A program made the translations under genes and the position numbers. A DNA stretch of 64,000 nucleotides from Phymatolithon calcareum. Lineage: Eukaryota; Rhodophyta; Florideophyceae; Hapalidiales. This document shows, piece by piece, positions 29,996 to 40,188 of this stretch (position 1 is its first letter; each line of letters opens with the position of its first letter). The stretch is from positions 930,001 to 994,000 of the forward strand of contig OZ345380.1 in assembly GCA_977006965.1 (NCBI GenBank), written 5' to 3'. The notes below the pieces were generated by a model. That model had not been told where the DNA came from. It searched no databases and saw nothing but the letters and a program-made list of their open reading frames with translations.

Positions 29996-30967
29996 TCACC
30001 CCCTGAATAGTCTCGCCCCGCCCTCCACCGTTGATCCGCCGTTGCCACGTGACACGAGCGCGGCCTGGCGCTTCTGCGCCGGTGCCGCCCACGCGACTGC
30101 AAACGCGGCCGTCGAGTGCTGAAACTCCACGACTGCCCCATTCACCCCGTCCCGCGCAAGCACCAACACTCCGACGGGCGCCTCTGCTACTTTTGCCCGC
30201 CAGCTCGCACCCGCCGGGTCAACAACTGCACGCATTGCGAGCGATTCAGCTACGATTCGCTCACCATGCCCGCTCGCGAGAGCCGCAGCCCTGACATCCA
30301 CCGCTGCGGCCGCACCCGGCACACCGGCCGCACCGACACGACCCGGAGGGCGAAGCCACCCACCGCCCGAGGATGCTGCTGCTGCAACGTTTCCATTCAC
30401 GTCGATCGCTGCAGCCCCAACCGTGTCGAGCACCACATTTGCCACATTCGCAGCCCGCGCTGAGTATTCCTTGTACAGCGCTTTCGTTCTTGCTGTGCGC
30501 AGATCGACATTGACTGGAATCTCGATGCTTTCTGCAAAGGTCTGCGCGCCTTCCCCAACGAGCACGCTCGGCGGATGGAGTCCGAGTGGATCGGGTGGAC
30601 ACTCATGAGCGCTACGCAAAGCATCGGCGACGCGAATCGGGTTTCGAACGCCCTTCAGAGTTCCTACCGCACCTGCCGCACCAGGCGTGACGACCACCGC
30701 ATCGCACTCTGCGTCCCCGGTACTGGTCAGGGTACACCCAGTGCCCGCATTCGTAAACGGCAGATCTTCGAGGAAGGCGACTGCAGTAACCACTACATCT
30801 GCAGCGGGTGCATCCCATAAAAGCTTTTGCTCCACATGTGCCAAGCATGCACGCAGGCTCCGGCGTAAAGTGCGATCATTTGCCCGAGAATGTGCTCCAG
30901 CACCGGCGTGAATGGCGAGCACGTAGGAGCGGGGCGGGACGGGGATTGCCGGCGGTTTACTCTGCAT
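29996..30967 (-). CDS. TASP1: Taspase 1-like threonine aspartase (Ntn hydrolase)
   Basis: A 323-residue protein starting at ATG 30965-30967. It has the N-terminal HAGAG motif (20-24) of type 2 asparaginases, FTNAGTGCTLTSTGDAECDA (71-90), and the autocleavage site D-T-V-G-A-A-A-I-D with Thr182 as predicted nucleophile, then N-G-N-V-A-A-A-A-S-S-G-G and P-G-R-V-G. SSGG rather than STGG, together with L-D-T-V-G, matches taspase 1 more than plant-type isoaspartyl peptidase. Taspase 1 cleaves after aspartate in nuclear regulators such as MLL and TFIIA (family knowledge). It is shorter than the human enzyme (420 residues). The start lies only 9 bp from the Peter Pan stop upstream on the same strand. 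Confidence 0.9.
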   Translation of the reverse strand: MQSKPPAIPVPPRSYVLAIHAGAGAHSRANDRTLRRSLRACLAHVEQKLLWDAPAADVVVTAVAFLEDLPFTNAGTGCTLTSTGDAECDAVVVTPGAAGAVGTLKGVRNPIRVADALRSAHECPPDPLGLHPPSVLVGEGAQTFAESIEIPVNVDLRTARTKALYKEYSARAANVANVVLDTVGAAAIDVNGNVAAAASSGGGWLRPPGRVGAAGVPGAAAAVDVRAAALASGHGERIVAESLAMRAVVDPAGASWRAKVAEAPVGVLVLARDGVNGAVVEFQHSTAAFAVAWAAPAQKRQAALVSRGNGGSTVEGGARLFRG

Positions 30968-30976
30968 TGTTACGCT

Positions 30977-32272
30977 CTACGCCGTATCGGGGACCGCTTT
31001 GTTTGACTTCGTCCGGCGGCCCCCTCGTCTAGTTTTCTTCTTCATTGGAGCCGCTTCCACAGGTGGCGCAGTCTCCTCAGCTACAGCTTCCGTCACTTCA
31101 GTGTCGGGTTTCGCGTCACTATCTTCGCTTTGCTGCATTTCGTTCTCATTTTCCTTTTGCTCCTCATCATTTTCCATCTTTTCCATCGCGAGCGCGCGCG
31201 CAGCAGCATGCTCCTTTCTACGCTCCTTCTTCGCCCGCTTAGCCTCTGCTTTGCGCTCGACATTGGCCTCCTGATCCCGTCTCCTCTTTTTCTTCAATGC
31301 CTCCCTGGCATCGATTCGCTTCTGATCCTCAGCGACTTCCTCCAGGCTCTTCTTCTTGTCCTTATGATACAATACGGCGCCCTGGCATAACCCAGCTTCC
31401 ACCTTGACGAGCTCAAGCGTGAGACGAGGGCCTACTTCAATCAGCCTAAGCTTACTGTTCGCACCCTTGCGCAGGTTTTTGACATCCTGTGGCAATGACA
31501 CTTCTGCATGCATACGCGCGTCTTCCATTTCTGAGTCACTGCTGAAGACTCCAGGTGGACCTGCGCCCTCCATTAGTTCGGCAACATCGTCCAGCCTGGC
31601 AAGATGCGGTACACGTCCCCTAACAATCATTTTTCGCACCGGCCTCGACAGCCCCGCCGCCTGCACGCGAAGAGCATAGTGACGCATGTGCACGAGCCCT
31701 GTTTCCGGATCTCGTTCCACGAGCAGCACACGTCGCATAGCCGAGAGTTTGACGCCATGGACATCGATGGGCGGAAAGCAGTGACGAAGCGTCTCACCCA
31801 TGAGCTGCACGCCACTTCCAGCGTTCTTGTCCGCAAAATTATTCATGACCAGCAGAGGCGAGTTTCCAAAATCCGGGTCTGAAAGAACGATAGGGCGCTT
31901 CTGCGTCGCGCGAACATGTGCCGAGAGCGTGTATTCCTTGATGCGGAACGTAAGCGTCGGTCCCTGTGGTAGTCTTCCCACTCGCAGATACGGTGCCCGC
32001 TCGGTTGCCGAGAAGAGCCAGATGTGCGTCAATTGGAACTGCGCCGCCACAGCAACGTAGTCCCGAAGATTGTTGCTTTTCCTCTCGCGCAGCTTCTGAG
32101 CAGTGTACGGTAGGAAGATGTCACGCATGTCAGGAACAAGGTCGCGAATACCGCTCGGCACCTTCCCGCGACATAGCACCAAACTTCGCGGGATGCCGTC
32201 AGCTTCTGACTCGGCTGATGGCACGAAATGCGTCCGCCGCTTGCGACGCTTTCCTCCTCCCCGGCGCGGCAT
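30977..32272 (-). CDS. PPAN: Peter Pan/SSF1 Brix-domain ribosome-biogenesis protein
   Basis: A 431-residue protein starting at ATG 32270-32272. A basic N-terminus (M-P-R-R-G-G-G-K-R-R-K-R-R-T-H) precedes a Brix domain (about 28-290) with P-R-S-L-V-L-C-R-G-K-V, L-V-P-D-M-R-D-I-F-L-P-Y-T-A, L-R-E-R-K-S-N-N-L-R-D-Y and T-L-T-F-R-I-K-E-Y, the diagnostic SSF1/Peter Pan pattern. The C-terminal third is charged Lys/Glu/Arg with nuclear-localisation-like clusters. The family is nucleolar and required for 27S pre-rRNA processing into the large subunit. Nine base pairs after its stop comes the taspase 1 start, so the mRNA 3' end must overlap the next gene or the pair must be co-transcribed. Confidence 0.93.
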   Translation of the reverse strand: MPRRGGGKRRKRRTHFVPSAESEADGIPRSLVLCRGKVPSGIRDLVPDMRDIFLPYTAQKLRERKSNNLRDYVAVAAQFQLTHIWLFSATERAPYLRVGRLPQGPTLTFRIKEYTLSAHVRATQKRPIVLSDPDFGNSPLLVMNNFADKNAGSGVQLMGETLRHCFPPIDVHGVKLSAMRRVLLVERDPETGLVHMRHYALRVQAAGLSRPVRKMIVRGRVPHLARLDDVAELMEGAGPPGVFSSDSEMEDARMHAEVSLPQDVKNLRKGANSKLRLIEVGPRLTLELVKVEAGLCQGAVLYHKDKKKSLEEVAEDQKRIDAREALKKKRRRDQEANVERKAEAKRAKKERRKEHAAARALAMEKMENDEEQKENENEMQQSEDSDAKPDTEVTEAVAEETAPPVEAAPMKKKTRRGGRRTKSNKAVPDTA

Positions 32273-32600
32273 CTTAACTCGCCTACCGAGTTCCAGGCAT
32301 TGCGAGCAAGTGCAGCTGATGAAGTCGCCGTCGTTGATCCCTACAATCTAACTGTAAGGATGGCATTACAGAACAAGATCGACGCTCAAAATATTTCAAA
32401 TTTTTACGAAAGTTGGTAAAGCATTCATGCTTTTCCCAAAGAAAACGAAGGTTACAAGTCATGCTGCGAGTCGACCCCCACTTGTTCTTATCCCGAGCCG
32501 GATGCTCCGAGCCGTTTCCGGCTTGAATACTGCTTCAAGTGCATTCATCTTTCACTCATGTTCATGCCCACGGCGTAACACATTCATCTTTCCTCAAACC
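32273..32600. other. Divergent promoter region (PPAN / PARP-finger gene)
   Basis: About 330 bp separate the PPAN start from the preferred start of the plus-strand zinc-finger gene. The frame of the latter is already open at ATG 32427, giving an alternative 58-residue N-terminal extension. Confidence 0.5.
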
Positions 32601-33056
32601 ATGGTCCATGAGGTCAAACGGGATGCTGACGGCAATAAACCGTCTCTGTCAGTGAAATCCTCCTTGTGCAAGAAGCCCGCAAAGATGGCGCATCTGCACT
32701 TGAAGCGCTTTGCAGACAAGGATGATCTAACGCCTGGAGCACGGCGAAACCGAGCGCAGCATTCTGCAGACGTTATAGTCGACCTAGCACCGACCGGACG
32801 TGCATCATGCAAGCAATGTGGAGACGTAATTCAGAAGGGTTCCATTCGATTTGTGTTGATGCTACAGTGTCACAAGGGATACAAAATGGCGGCACCTGTA
32901 CATGGAAAGGACCCAAATTGTTTCTCTGTTCATGTTGAAAGCTCCAAGCTTATGCATAGAGAGGAGGTCTGCGTCAAAGAAAATATGCTTGGAAAGGAAA
33001 ATGCACAATACGCTTGGCGCGAGATCGACGCCGCCATCGCACGCATAGTGGATTGA
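32601..33056 (+). CDS. Small protein with a single PARP-type zinc finger
   Basis: 151 residues from ATG 32601, preferred because it leads directly into a basic stretch; ATG 32427 in the same frame would give 209. Residues about 60-110 resemble a PARP zinc finger: D-L-A-P-T-G-R-A-S-C-K-Q-C-G-D-V-I-Q-K-G-S-I-R closely follows the A-K-S-G-R-A-S-C-K-K-C pattern of PARP1. Predicted ligands are Cys70, Cys73, His101 and Cys107; the H-x5-C spacing is wider than the usual H-x2-C, so the second half is less certain. There is no catalytic ADP-ribosyltransferase domain. PARP fingers bind DNA breaks; a nuclear DNA-binding role is inferred. Confidence 0.72.
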   Translation: MVHEVKRDADGNKPSLSVKSSLCKKPAKMAHLHLKRFADKDDLTPGARRNRAQHSADVIVDLAPTGRASCKQCGDVIQKGSIRFVLMLQCHKGYKMAAPVHGKDPNCFSVHVESSKLMHREEVCVKENMLGKENAQYAWREIDAAIARIVD

Positions 33057-35927
33057 AGCGCGAAGACGAGAAAGTAACAGGTCTTTCGGATGATTATTCG
33101 AAAACGGAGAGTGTTAAGCGGGAAGACGAAGTATCACCAACGGTCGCAGTATCAAAAGTTGAGACTTGAGCCTTCATTTCCGTCTCACCGCAGGTACATT
33201 TTATGTACTTTGGACCATTATTGATGCTGCATAAATTACTCTCTTGACCTCGACCATGTATCTGGTACTTAACGTAGCCACGCGATGAAATCGCGAGCAC
33301 CCAGTCTCGCAGATCCAGCTCTTTGCTAGTGATCAATTTTTAGTTGGCCCTATTCCATTTCTTGGACACAAGCTCACAGCGGTCCATAGCCTGGAAATTA
33401 CGACCGCAGTTGTGCGAAGGAGCACGGTGTGGATGTACGCCAGTGTCGCTTTGAGGCGCATCTAGATGCAGGCATGGGCGCCAAAACTCTGAGGGGAATC
33501 CAGATAAAGACCTGGAGGGACGGTAACCGTGGGATGTAGATGACTGGATTGACGTGCATCCTTTTTCAAACGCTGGCTACTGTACATTGAAGTACAATTT
33601 GAAGGAAAACAGAAGAACATTTATCACACCATCGAAGCAGGGAGGAAGACGAATGTCCTCCGCGCGGCAACGATGCAATGGCAGACAATGAATACCTACA
33701 CATAGCGAATTGACCACAGCACCGTTTGGCCGCACGATACCCTGTTTCACCGGCTGTGCCCGATCTATACCCTAACCGTGTATGATAATGCTTTCTTCTT
33801 TTCCGCGCCGAACCGTGGAGTCTATGTACTGTGTGACGACGCTCCAGCTCTGTGCCGCGATGTGCCTGGCGGGCGAATACACATTGACAAGGCGGAAACG
33901 AGCAAGTAGGAACGGTGTGCTACTCGCCGGGAGAGGAACTCTAGCGTTCAGTGGCAGGAATGAAATTATGAAAGCCGGATAGTTTAGGGTGGCGTTCCGT
34001 GGCATGTTTCTTATTTGATGGCGCTCCCTACATTCACATCCTCGTGGCCATGTTGACAAACATGGATGATGAGCACGATGGGCACAGACGTGCAGAAGTA
34101 TTTCCCCATCACTTGGTAGCCAACTGTTCTCTAATTTGTCGCAGCTTTTCACCATGGCTCAGGCGATGAACCACCAGTGCATGAAACAGTGCAAAGCGTA
34201 CCCGCATGGTGTCAAGATTATACTAGCTATCTAATCCTACGTTGTGAAGGTCGGTCTGTCTTTCGCCGGCAATGCATCGGAAGGATACTGTTTTGACGAC
34301 CTCCGGATCCTACGCCCGATGTGGTCCTACGCGACAGAGATTCGCAGTGGAATTGGTGCTTCGATCGGTAACTGCCACCTGGTGCGCCACGTGGTGCTGC
34401 AGTGCGTCTGCCCTAAGACGAGATGAATCTTAGATGCGTAAACTTGCGCGTCTTGACGCGCTCACCGCCAACGGGATGAAGGTAGGCCCTTAATACAGCG
34501 CAAGTCCAAATAGTGGAAAATGCAAAGTGAATATCATAAATTGTAGTCAGGAGTCGCGTGCTTTGTTGCGGCACGACAAAAGACGGACCGGTTGTGCATC
34601 GGGCGGCATCAGACGGTGGCAATTGCCACGGAATCAAGGGCGAAAGGAACGTAGCGATTGGATGAGACAAATCGACTGGATGTTAGCAGCTTGTTAACCC
34701 TTCATTTGCCGGGCGCACAATGCAAAGCACCTACTTGGTCGGATGTCCAAAAGAATCCTACAGTGTGTTGCTGTTTTGTAAAGTTACCTAAAAGAGCGAC
34801 AAGTCGGTTGTATAAAAAGTTGTATGTTGTTTTGCCAGCGTGGGCTTGCACATGCGACTCTAAAATTAGCGATACAGTGTACTGTACACATGTTACTGTA
34901 TGCCATTCGAGAAGGACATTATTTCCCCGATGATCGACTTGATCGCGTTGCCGGCACTGTACTGTAGTTAGCGGCTTCAGTGGAGTTCAAATACGCGCGA
35001 AAACGCACAGGAGGGCATCCAATTGGAAGGTGCGTGATGCATTGCGAGCGCCATTCACTACTTGAAATCACCGGCTGAACTAGAGCGCGCGAGTTGCGAA
35101 TTGAATAAAAGTAGAATTTGGTCGATCTGACGATCGCGATCTGAGATTGGACAATTCCGCAGCAGCCCTAAATGGCGGAGATCGATAGCCCGCGTGGACA
35201 GAATTCAGAGCGCCGTGGCAGTCATATGATCATCATAATAGCGTGTATGCGTTCGAACCAACCTGATACTTTCTAAAATTGTTTTTGATGTCGAGGCTGA
35301 GCAGGAACTGCAAATATTGAAACATTGAGGGATGGAAAATAAGAAATAATAGACAAAACATTTTTTAGAATCCTGATATGATCATAACGATGATGAGTTA
35401 TCGATATCGTACCGATTTCCTCCCAGGCTGATCATCAACTCATGATTCGGTGGTCTGCCTTGTGATCACGAAAACGGGAAGAAGTCACGTCTGGGAATGG
35501 GCGCGAAAGTACGGTTACAAATGTAACATACTTTTCTCTTTATTTTTTCGGCCCAAATCGTACAGATCTCACCACGTCACGCCTGGGATACGATCTGCCC
35601 GTTTATCGCGCAAGCGCAAGGCTCATTGCAAGCTTGCTGGACACTTCTCATACTGCACCGACCGCGTATGATCTCTCCGCACCGCAGTGCATCTGCTCTG
35701 CGTGCAGCCCTGCACTGCCCTCGCAGCTTGCGGCACAGAGAGCGATAGAGCGCCGGACGCTTCATCGCTGAAGGACATCTTCACACGGAAGAGGGCGAAT
35801 AACCCCCAACACAGCCAAAGTAGCAGCAACTCGACAGAAAATACAAATCTATTCTGTATATTTATTCACCAAATACTCAACTTTTATACAATATCTCCAA
35901 ACCATCACCTCCAAATCCCGTGCCCCA
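33057..35927. other. Large intergenic stretch, no gene recognised
   Basis: About 2.9 kb. ORFs up to 127 codons (33772-34155 minus) have no motif and unconvincing composition. No transposon ends were seen. Confidence 0.4.
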
Positions 35928-36461
35928 CTACACATACATAGAAACGTTCTCATTCTTCATGCGTGCAATATAGCAGCAAGTATTAGTCCACAAACTACCC
36001 AAGAACACAACAAAATTCGCAACAGCCACAATAACAATCGCCACACGTGCCCCCTCAGCCCCATATGCCCTTACATTTGCGCGCGACACAAACGTCCCAA
36101 GAACCGCCACACCAATCAGCCACCACACAGCCTGTATAATATGCACCATGTAATCCACCGCCACCGGCGCATCCTTGTCAGTCACACAGGAGACCATGGC
36201 AAGAATGATCACGAGCAACGACAGCAGAATTGAGAATCCGCCCAACACATACGCATAGGCGCACACGCCGCCACTACCGACATCCAGTCGGCATCCGCTG
36301 CCGAAACCGCGTCCACCAACGTAAGTACCGGTCCCAATTTCACCGACATACCCGTCCTGTGTCGCCGCTACCAGCACGATGAGAATCACGGACAGCAGAA
36401 CGCCCAGCAGATTTACCAGCGTTTTCACGGTTCGCTTCACGAATTTTGGCGGTTGCACCAT
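35928..36461 (-). CDS. Four-pass membrane protein of unknown function (MARVEL-like topology)
   Basis: 177 residues from ATG 36459-36461; the frame continues upstream but the first upstream start is only a GTG. Four hydrophobic segments lie at about 15-33, 68-92, 103-124 and 138-160, with a Gly-rich loop (G-T-Y-V-G-G-R-G-F-G-S-G-C-R) between the first two and short ends. The first long loop carries two cysteines (57 and 67), possibly a disulphide. Topology resembles MARVEL/tetraspan proteins, but no diagnostic motif proves the family. The 3' half is strongly G-over-C biased on its coding strand, like the genes at 48-55 kb. Confidence 0.75.
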   Translation of the reverse strand: MVQPPKFVKRTVKTLVNLLGVLLSVILIVLVAATQDGYVGEIGTGTYVGGRGFGSGCRLDVGSGGVCAYAYVLGGFSILLSLLVIILAMVSCVTDKDAPVAVDYMVHIIQAVWWLIGVAVLGTFVSRANVRAYGAEGARVAIVIVAVANFVVFLGSLWTNTCCYIARMKNENVSMYV

Positions 36462-37041
36462 TTTGCCACTCTTGCTTGCTTGCTTGTTTGCACAGGTGTT
36501 CACACACTGCGATGGCTGTCGTGAGGAAGATAGGTGTCGACGGCCGCGAAAGAAGGTGCGTTCAAGCGGTGAGATGGACGATAATCAACCACGAAAATAA
36601 TGGCCACGGCGTGAGTTGCGGAGGGAGTGTTGCCGCGGCGGAATACCGGCGGCGGGGCTGCGAGCGCAAGGCGATGTGCGCCGTCAGTCGAGTGCAGGTG
36701 AGCGACGACCGGAGAATGATGCGGAGGTCTTGTCAACGTCTGTCGAGCGCGGACGCAGTACTCGTGCGGGGCAAAAGGTGTGCGGGGCGTGGTGGAGCCT
36801 TTTCAGCCATCCGAGGTTGCCGTTCACGTGAGTACGAGGTAATCTGCGTGACATTTACCGCCACGATAGCAGGAAAAGTAATCCAAAAAATTAATAAGGG
36901 TGGCTTACAACTGCGCCAGTCAATTATCAATTAGCATGTGTGTGTTTGGATGTCACGCACTCTCTTCTCGTGGAACTTTCTTCCGCCAGAAAAATAAATA
37001 AATGTCATGTTATGATCATATGCCATTGTACCGTGCTTTTT

Positions 37042-37084
37042 ATGAGTGATTTATCACTTGTAAATTTAACGATAAATCACTCAT
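37042..37084. repeat. 14-bp inverted repeat (stem-loop)
   Basis: atgagtgatttatc and its exact complement gataaatcactcat are separated by a 15-nt AT-rich loop. Function unknown. Confidence 0.7.
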
Positions 37085-38103
37085 CGCTCAAAATAAGGAT
37101 GACCATGGCAAATTATTCCTTGCGAGCCGTGTGCGTGCACAAACATTCATCCAATCATTCTCGCATTTAGGGATGGCAAGGGTAGTGTGTACACATGGGT
37201 GGGCGTCTGATGAGTCCAGAGGCAACACGGACTATACACATAATTGATTTAGCGACGTTCATTCCTTCTACATGTCCGTCATAGCTACTGGCCACAGTAC
37301 AATACTGTACTGCCCAGAGTCTTGGGTTTCCTTTACGCATGACACTAAACTATTTTCCCTGTGTACCTCTCTCACTGCACAATTTTTGCATTCATCTTTT
37401 TGACAACGACATGAAATAAAATAAATGGATGAACACAACTTGTGGCTGAATAGGGATCGGCAGTTTGGTATCTTTATCGTGCAAACATGTATGGCCGAAG
37501 TGTGAATCACAAGAAAGAGCGCAGAAGTGCAAGGGATTCATACTGTTGCCGGGAACTTCTTTCAACAATGATTCCCAACAACACTCACATACAGGTATAG
37601 AAGATTATTGATGGACCCACGGAGCATGACTTCGCATAAAGTCTTATGAAAATGTGGCGGGGCTGTGAATCTCCCGGGGGGTGCGGGAAATATCGAAAAA
37701 ACACAAAAGCTCTGGAACAAGCATATTAAAGATCAAAACTAAAAACACGTGAAATGTGTGTAATGTACCCAGGCTGTTGTGGGACATCTGTTACGGAAAG
37801 AGATGCACAAAAAGCCCGCTATGACAGATTGCTGATGCACAGACACGTTGAACGTTTCGTAACTCTCTCCTCTTCTTGTGATATTCGGCGGGCCCTCAAC
37901 ACTAAAAAACTTTCGAAAGTTTTGCCTCTCGTTGTTTTAAGGTAGAGTTCGAGGGGCAAAAGTTCGGCCGCCATTAGGATACACTAATAGTTGTGCAGCA
38001 TAATTAGTAGGTCTTACTATGCTGCGCATGGACTTGAAAAAGAAACGCTAAAATTCGGGCATGATATGGGCAAAAGTAGTGGTCCAATTTGCGAAACTTT
38101 TGC

Positions 38104-38129
38104 CGAAAGTGCGAAATTTCGCACTTTCG
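38104..38129. repeat. Perfect 26-bp palindrome in a GCGAAA/TTTCGC cluster
   Basis: cgaaagtgcgaaa followed directly by its reverse complement. It is flanked by ttgccgaaagt (38100-38110) and its complement actttcggcaa (38136-38146), giving a nested structure. An E2F-like tttcgcgaaa lies about 180 bp further on. Confidence 0.75.
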
Positions 38130-39599
38130 ACAGTAACTTTCGGCAACTTTTTTTTAAGATTTTGGTAAACTATTTCAGAAATATGCTTAAGTTCAATCTC
38201 TGGTACCAGGTTTTGGCCTAAAAAGCGAAATCAAGCGATTTTAACGATTAACTTTCGCCTGACAAAGATTCTCAATGACTGTATTCGAAAATTTAGCTAG
38301 GCATAAGTTTCGCGAAAGTTTCGCAAAAGTTTCGGGGCAGTATATCGAGTTACGGAACTCAGGGCACGTAATATTGAAGCATGCTGATTGTCCAACAAAG
38401 CCTACTTACAAATGCATCTTTTCAAAAATGTAACAAAATATATGTTCTCAAGCAGCTCCAAATCTATATTCAGAGACTCTAGTATTTTGAGGAAAGGTTT
38501 ACACATTTATGCAGATATCGAAATTTCCCGCAACCCCCCGCTTGGGAGCTTCTCGGTCCACTGCGCGAGCACGCCAGAGAAGTTCTTCAACAGGCTATCT
38601 GATTGAATTTTAATTAAAAGATCCCAAAACTTCAACAGGGCCAACGCGTTGCCAGACAAGGCACCCGCTACAAGAAACAACTGAGGCGTCATTTCGGAGG
38701 CTTGAAGACCATTCCAACTATTAGATACCAAGATCTGCGATGGCCTCTCTCTTCTGGTTTGGCACTCGCTTCTCAGATGTCTGGCAAGAGTCAATGCACG
38801 CACCCTCTCGTGGGAGCCGCTTTCTCAGCATATCCACCACGTTTAGGGCAGGTTGTGGGTACACGCCGCATCTTAGCCGTTAGATCCGTTTTCAAGCCCT
38901 TTGGATGAGTTGGATATTGGTGCATAGCTGGTCAAAACGGCATAGTTTGAGGTCACTAGCAACGCCAGTGTAGACCAAACAGCTCTCTGTCAGCGTCATT
39001 CCGACGAAAAATCAGAGCCAACACCGTCAACTTCCTCCACGCTCTACGGGCATCTTCTATCGGACCCCGATTTCCAAATGTTTTTCTTCGCTTCTGGTGT
39101 TCGCGCCCGCCACATTCCTAGCGTCTTGCTCAGGGTTTTCATATGTTTCTTCCCATCTCCGGAAAACTCCGAGAGCATCCAGCATCGGCTGCAAGTGGTT
39201 CATTGATGTGTAAACATGCATTTTCTTGCACATGGAATGTGTCTGCGATGTATTGCGAATATACCCTCCACCATTCCGGGAGCAATGCCTCCAACGTTCT
39301 TCAATTACTGCTTGGAGGGCGGAAAACGACAGAAAGGCAGTTACCAAATCTGTACTTTAGTCCCCAACGAAAATACGCAGCCGCTGATCTCCGGTTCGAT
39401 GTCGTTCACTTGCCTTCGCTAATGTTCCCAAAACACTGTTGGTTGATGAACACTCAAATTTCCAAACTGCGAATTGGCATCAAAACCCAATGAAACTCGA
39501 GACAAGAACGACTTTTCAATTGTGGCGATCGTGATGTGATGGAGAGGTGACGAACCCCCATGTGGAGCCACTATCAACCAGAGCAGCACGTGTGCAACC

Positions 39600-40188
39600 A
39601 TGAGCTCTCCACATATTTTCACCTGGCTTCTCCGCACATTTCTCCCCTTTGTCGTCGCGGTCAGTGTCAGTGCAAGGTCATGCGATACTCCCAAGCCACC
39701 TCTCGTAGAATTATCGCAGTTGTTAGAGGGTAATTTCAGCTCAAGTTTCCAAGCGCACACTCAGGTGGACTTCCGCAAGATTCGCACATTGGTCCAACGG
39801 ATCTGGCCCTCTCGCAAGGACGGCTACTGGCTGTTTATGTCTCAAACGCTCTCCAATTCGTCCGTCGGATCTAAAGCAGTCGTGTACATGCAGCGCGTGT
39901 ATCAGTTGCACACCATTCGAACGATGACGACGGTGTCGATCTGCAAGGCTCCCGTTTTGCAGTTTGGCCTTCAAGGTGTCGCACAAAGATATCTCATTGA
40001 TTCCCGGATGCGAGATGTACTTTATGCGCACGGGACTTCGCAAGTTCCGCGGAAAGTCGACGCCCAGGGGGTGCAAGACCTCCTTTCGTGGCGCCGCATT
40101 CAGTGTTGCGGAAATGGAGGTGGACGATAATGTGCTCTGAGTGGGGAATCGATAGTTTGTGGTCAATGGAACTAATGTATGGGGGTCG
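39600..40188 (+). pseudogene. CpeT/CpcT-like secreted protein, broken
   Basis: It starts with a signal-peptide-like segment (M-S-S-P-H-I-F-T-W-L-L-R-T-F-L-P-F-V-V-A-V), then CpeT-family features: L-S-Q-L-L-E-G-N-F-S-S-S-F-Q-A, then R-I-W-P-S-R-K-D-G-Y-W-L-F, then R-V-Y-Q-L. Homology then shifts frame (between about 39960 and 39999) to I-P-G-C-E-M-Y-F-M-R-T-G and C-K-T-S-F-R-G-A-A-F-S. TGA at 40138 and TAG at 40153 interrupt it before the terminal N-G-T-N-V-W-G-S block (to 40188). CpeT/CpcT proteins are phycobilin lyases in cyanobacteria and red-lineage plastids, but secreted relatives of unknown role exist. One shift and two stops support a pseudogene; sequence error or an intron is a less likely alternative. 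Confidence 0.68.

Larger units (their letters stand above)
36462..39599. other. Large intergenic stretch with palindromes
   Basis: About 3.1 kb with no gene recognised. It contains a 14-bp inverted repeat (37042-37055 / 37071-37084), the palindrome aaaactttcgaaagtttt (37906-37923) and a cluster of GCGAAA/TTTCGC motifs (38090-38340). Minus-strand ORFs at 38507-38803 and 39057-39347 are unrecognised. Confidence 0.4.

Noticed and set aside
39741-40166. 141-codon minus-strand ORF over the CpeT-like pseudogene
   Set aside because: The plus strand carries the recognisable CpeT features, so this is a shadow.
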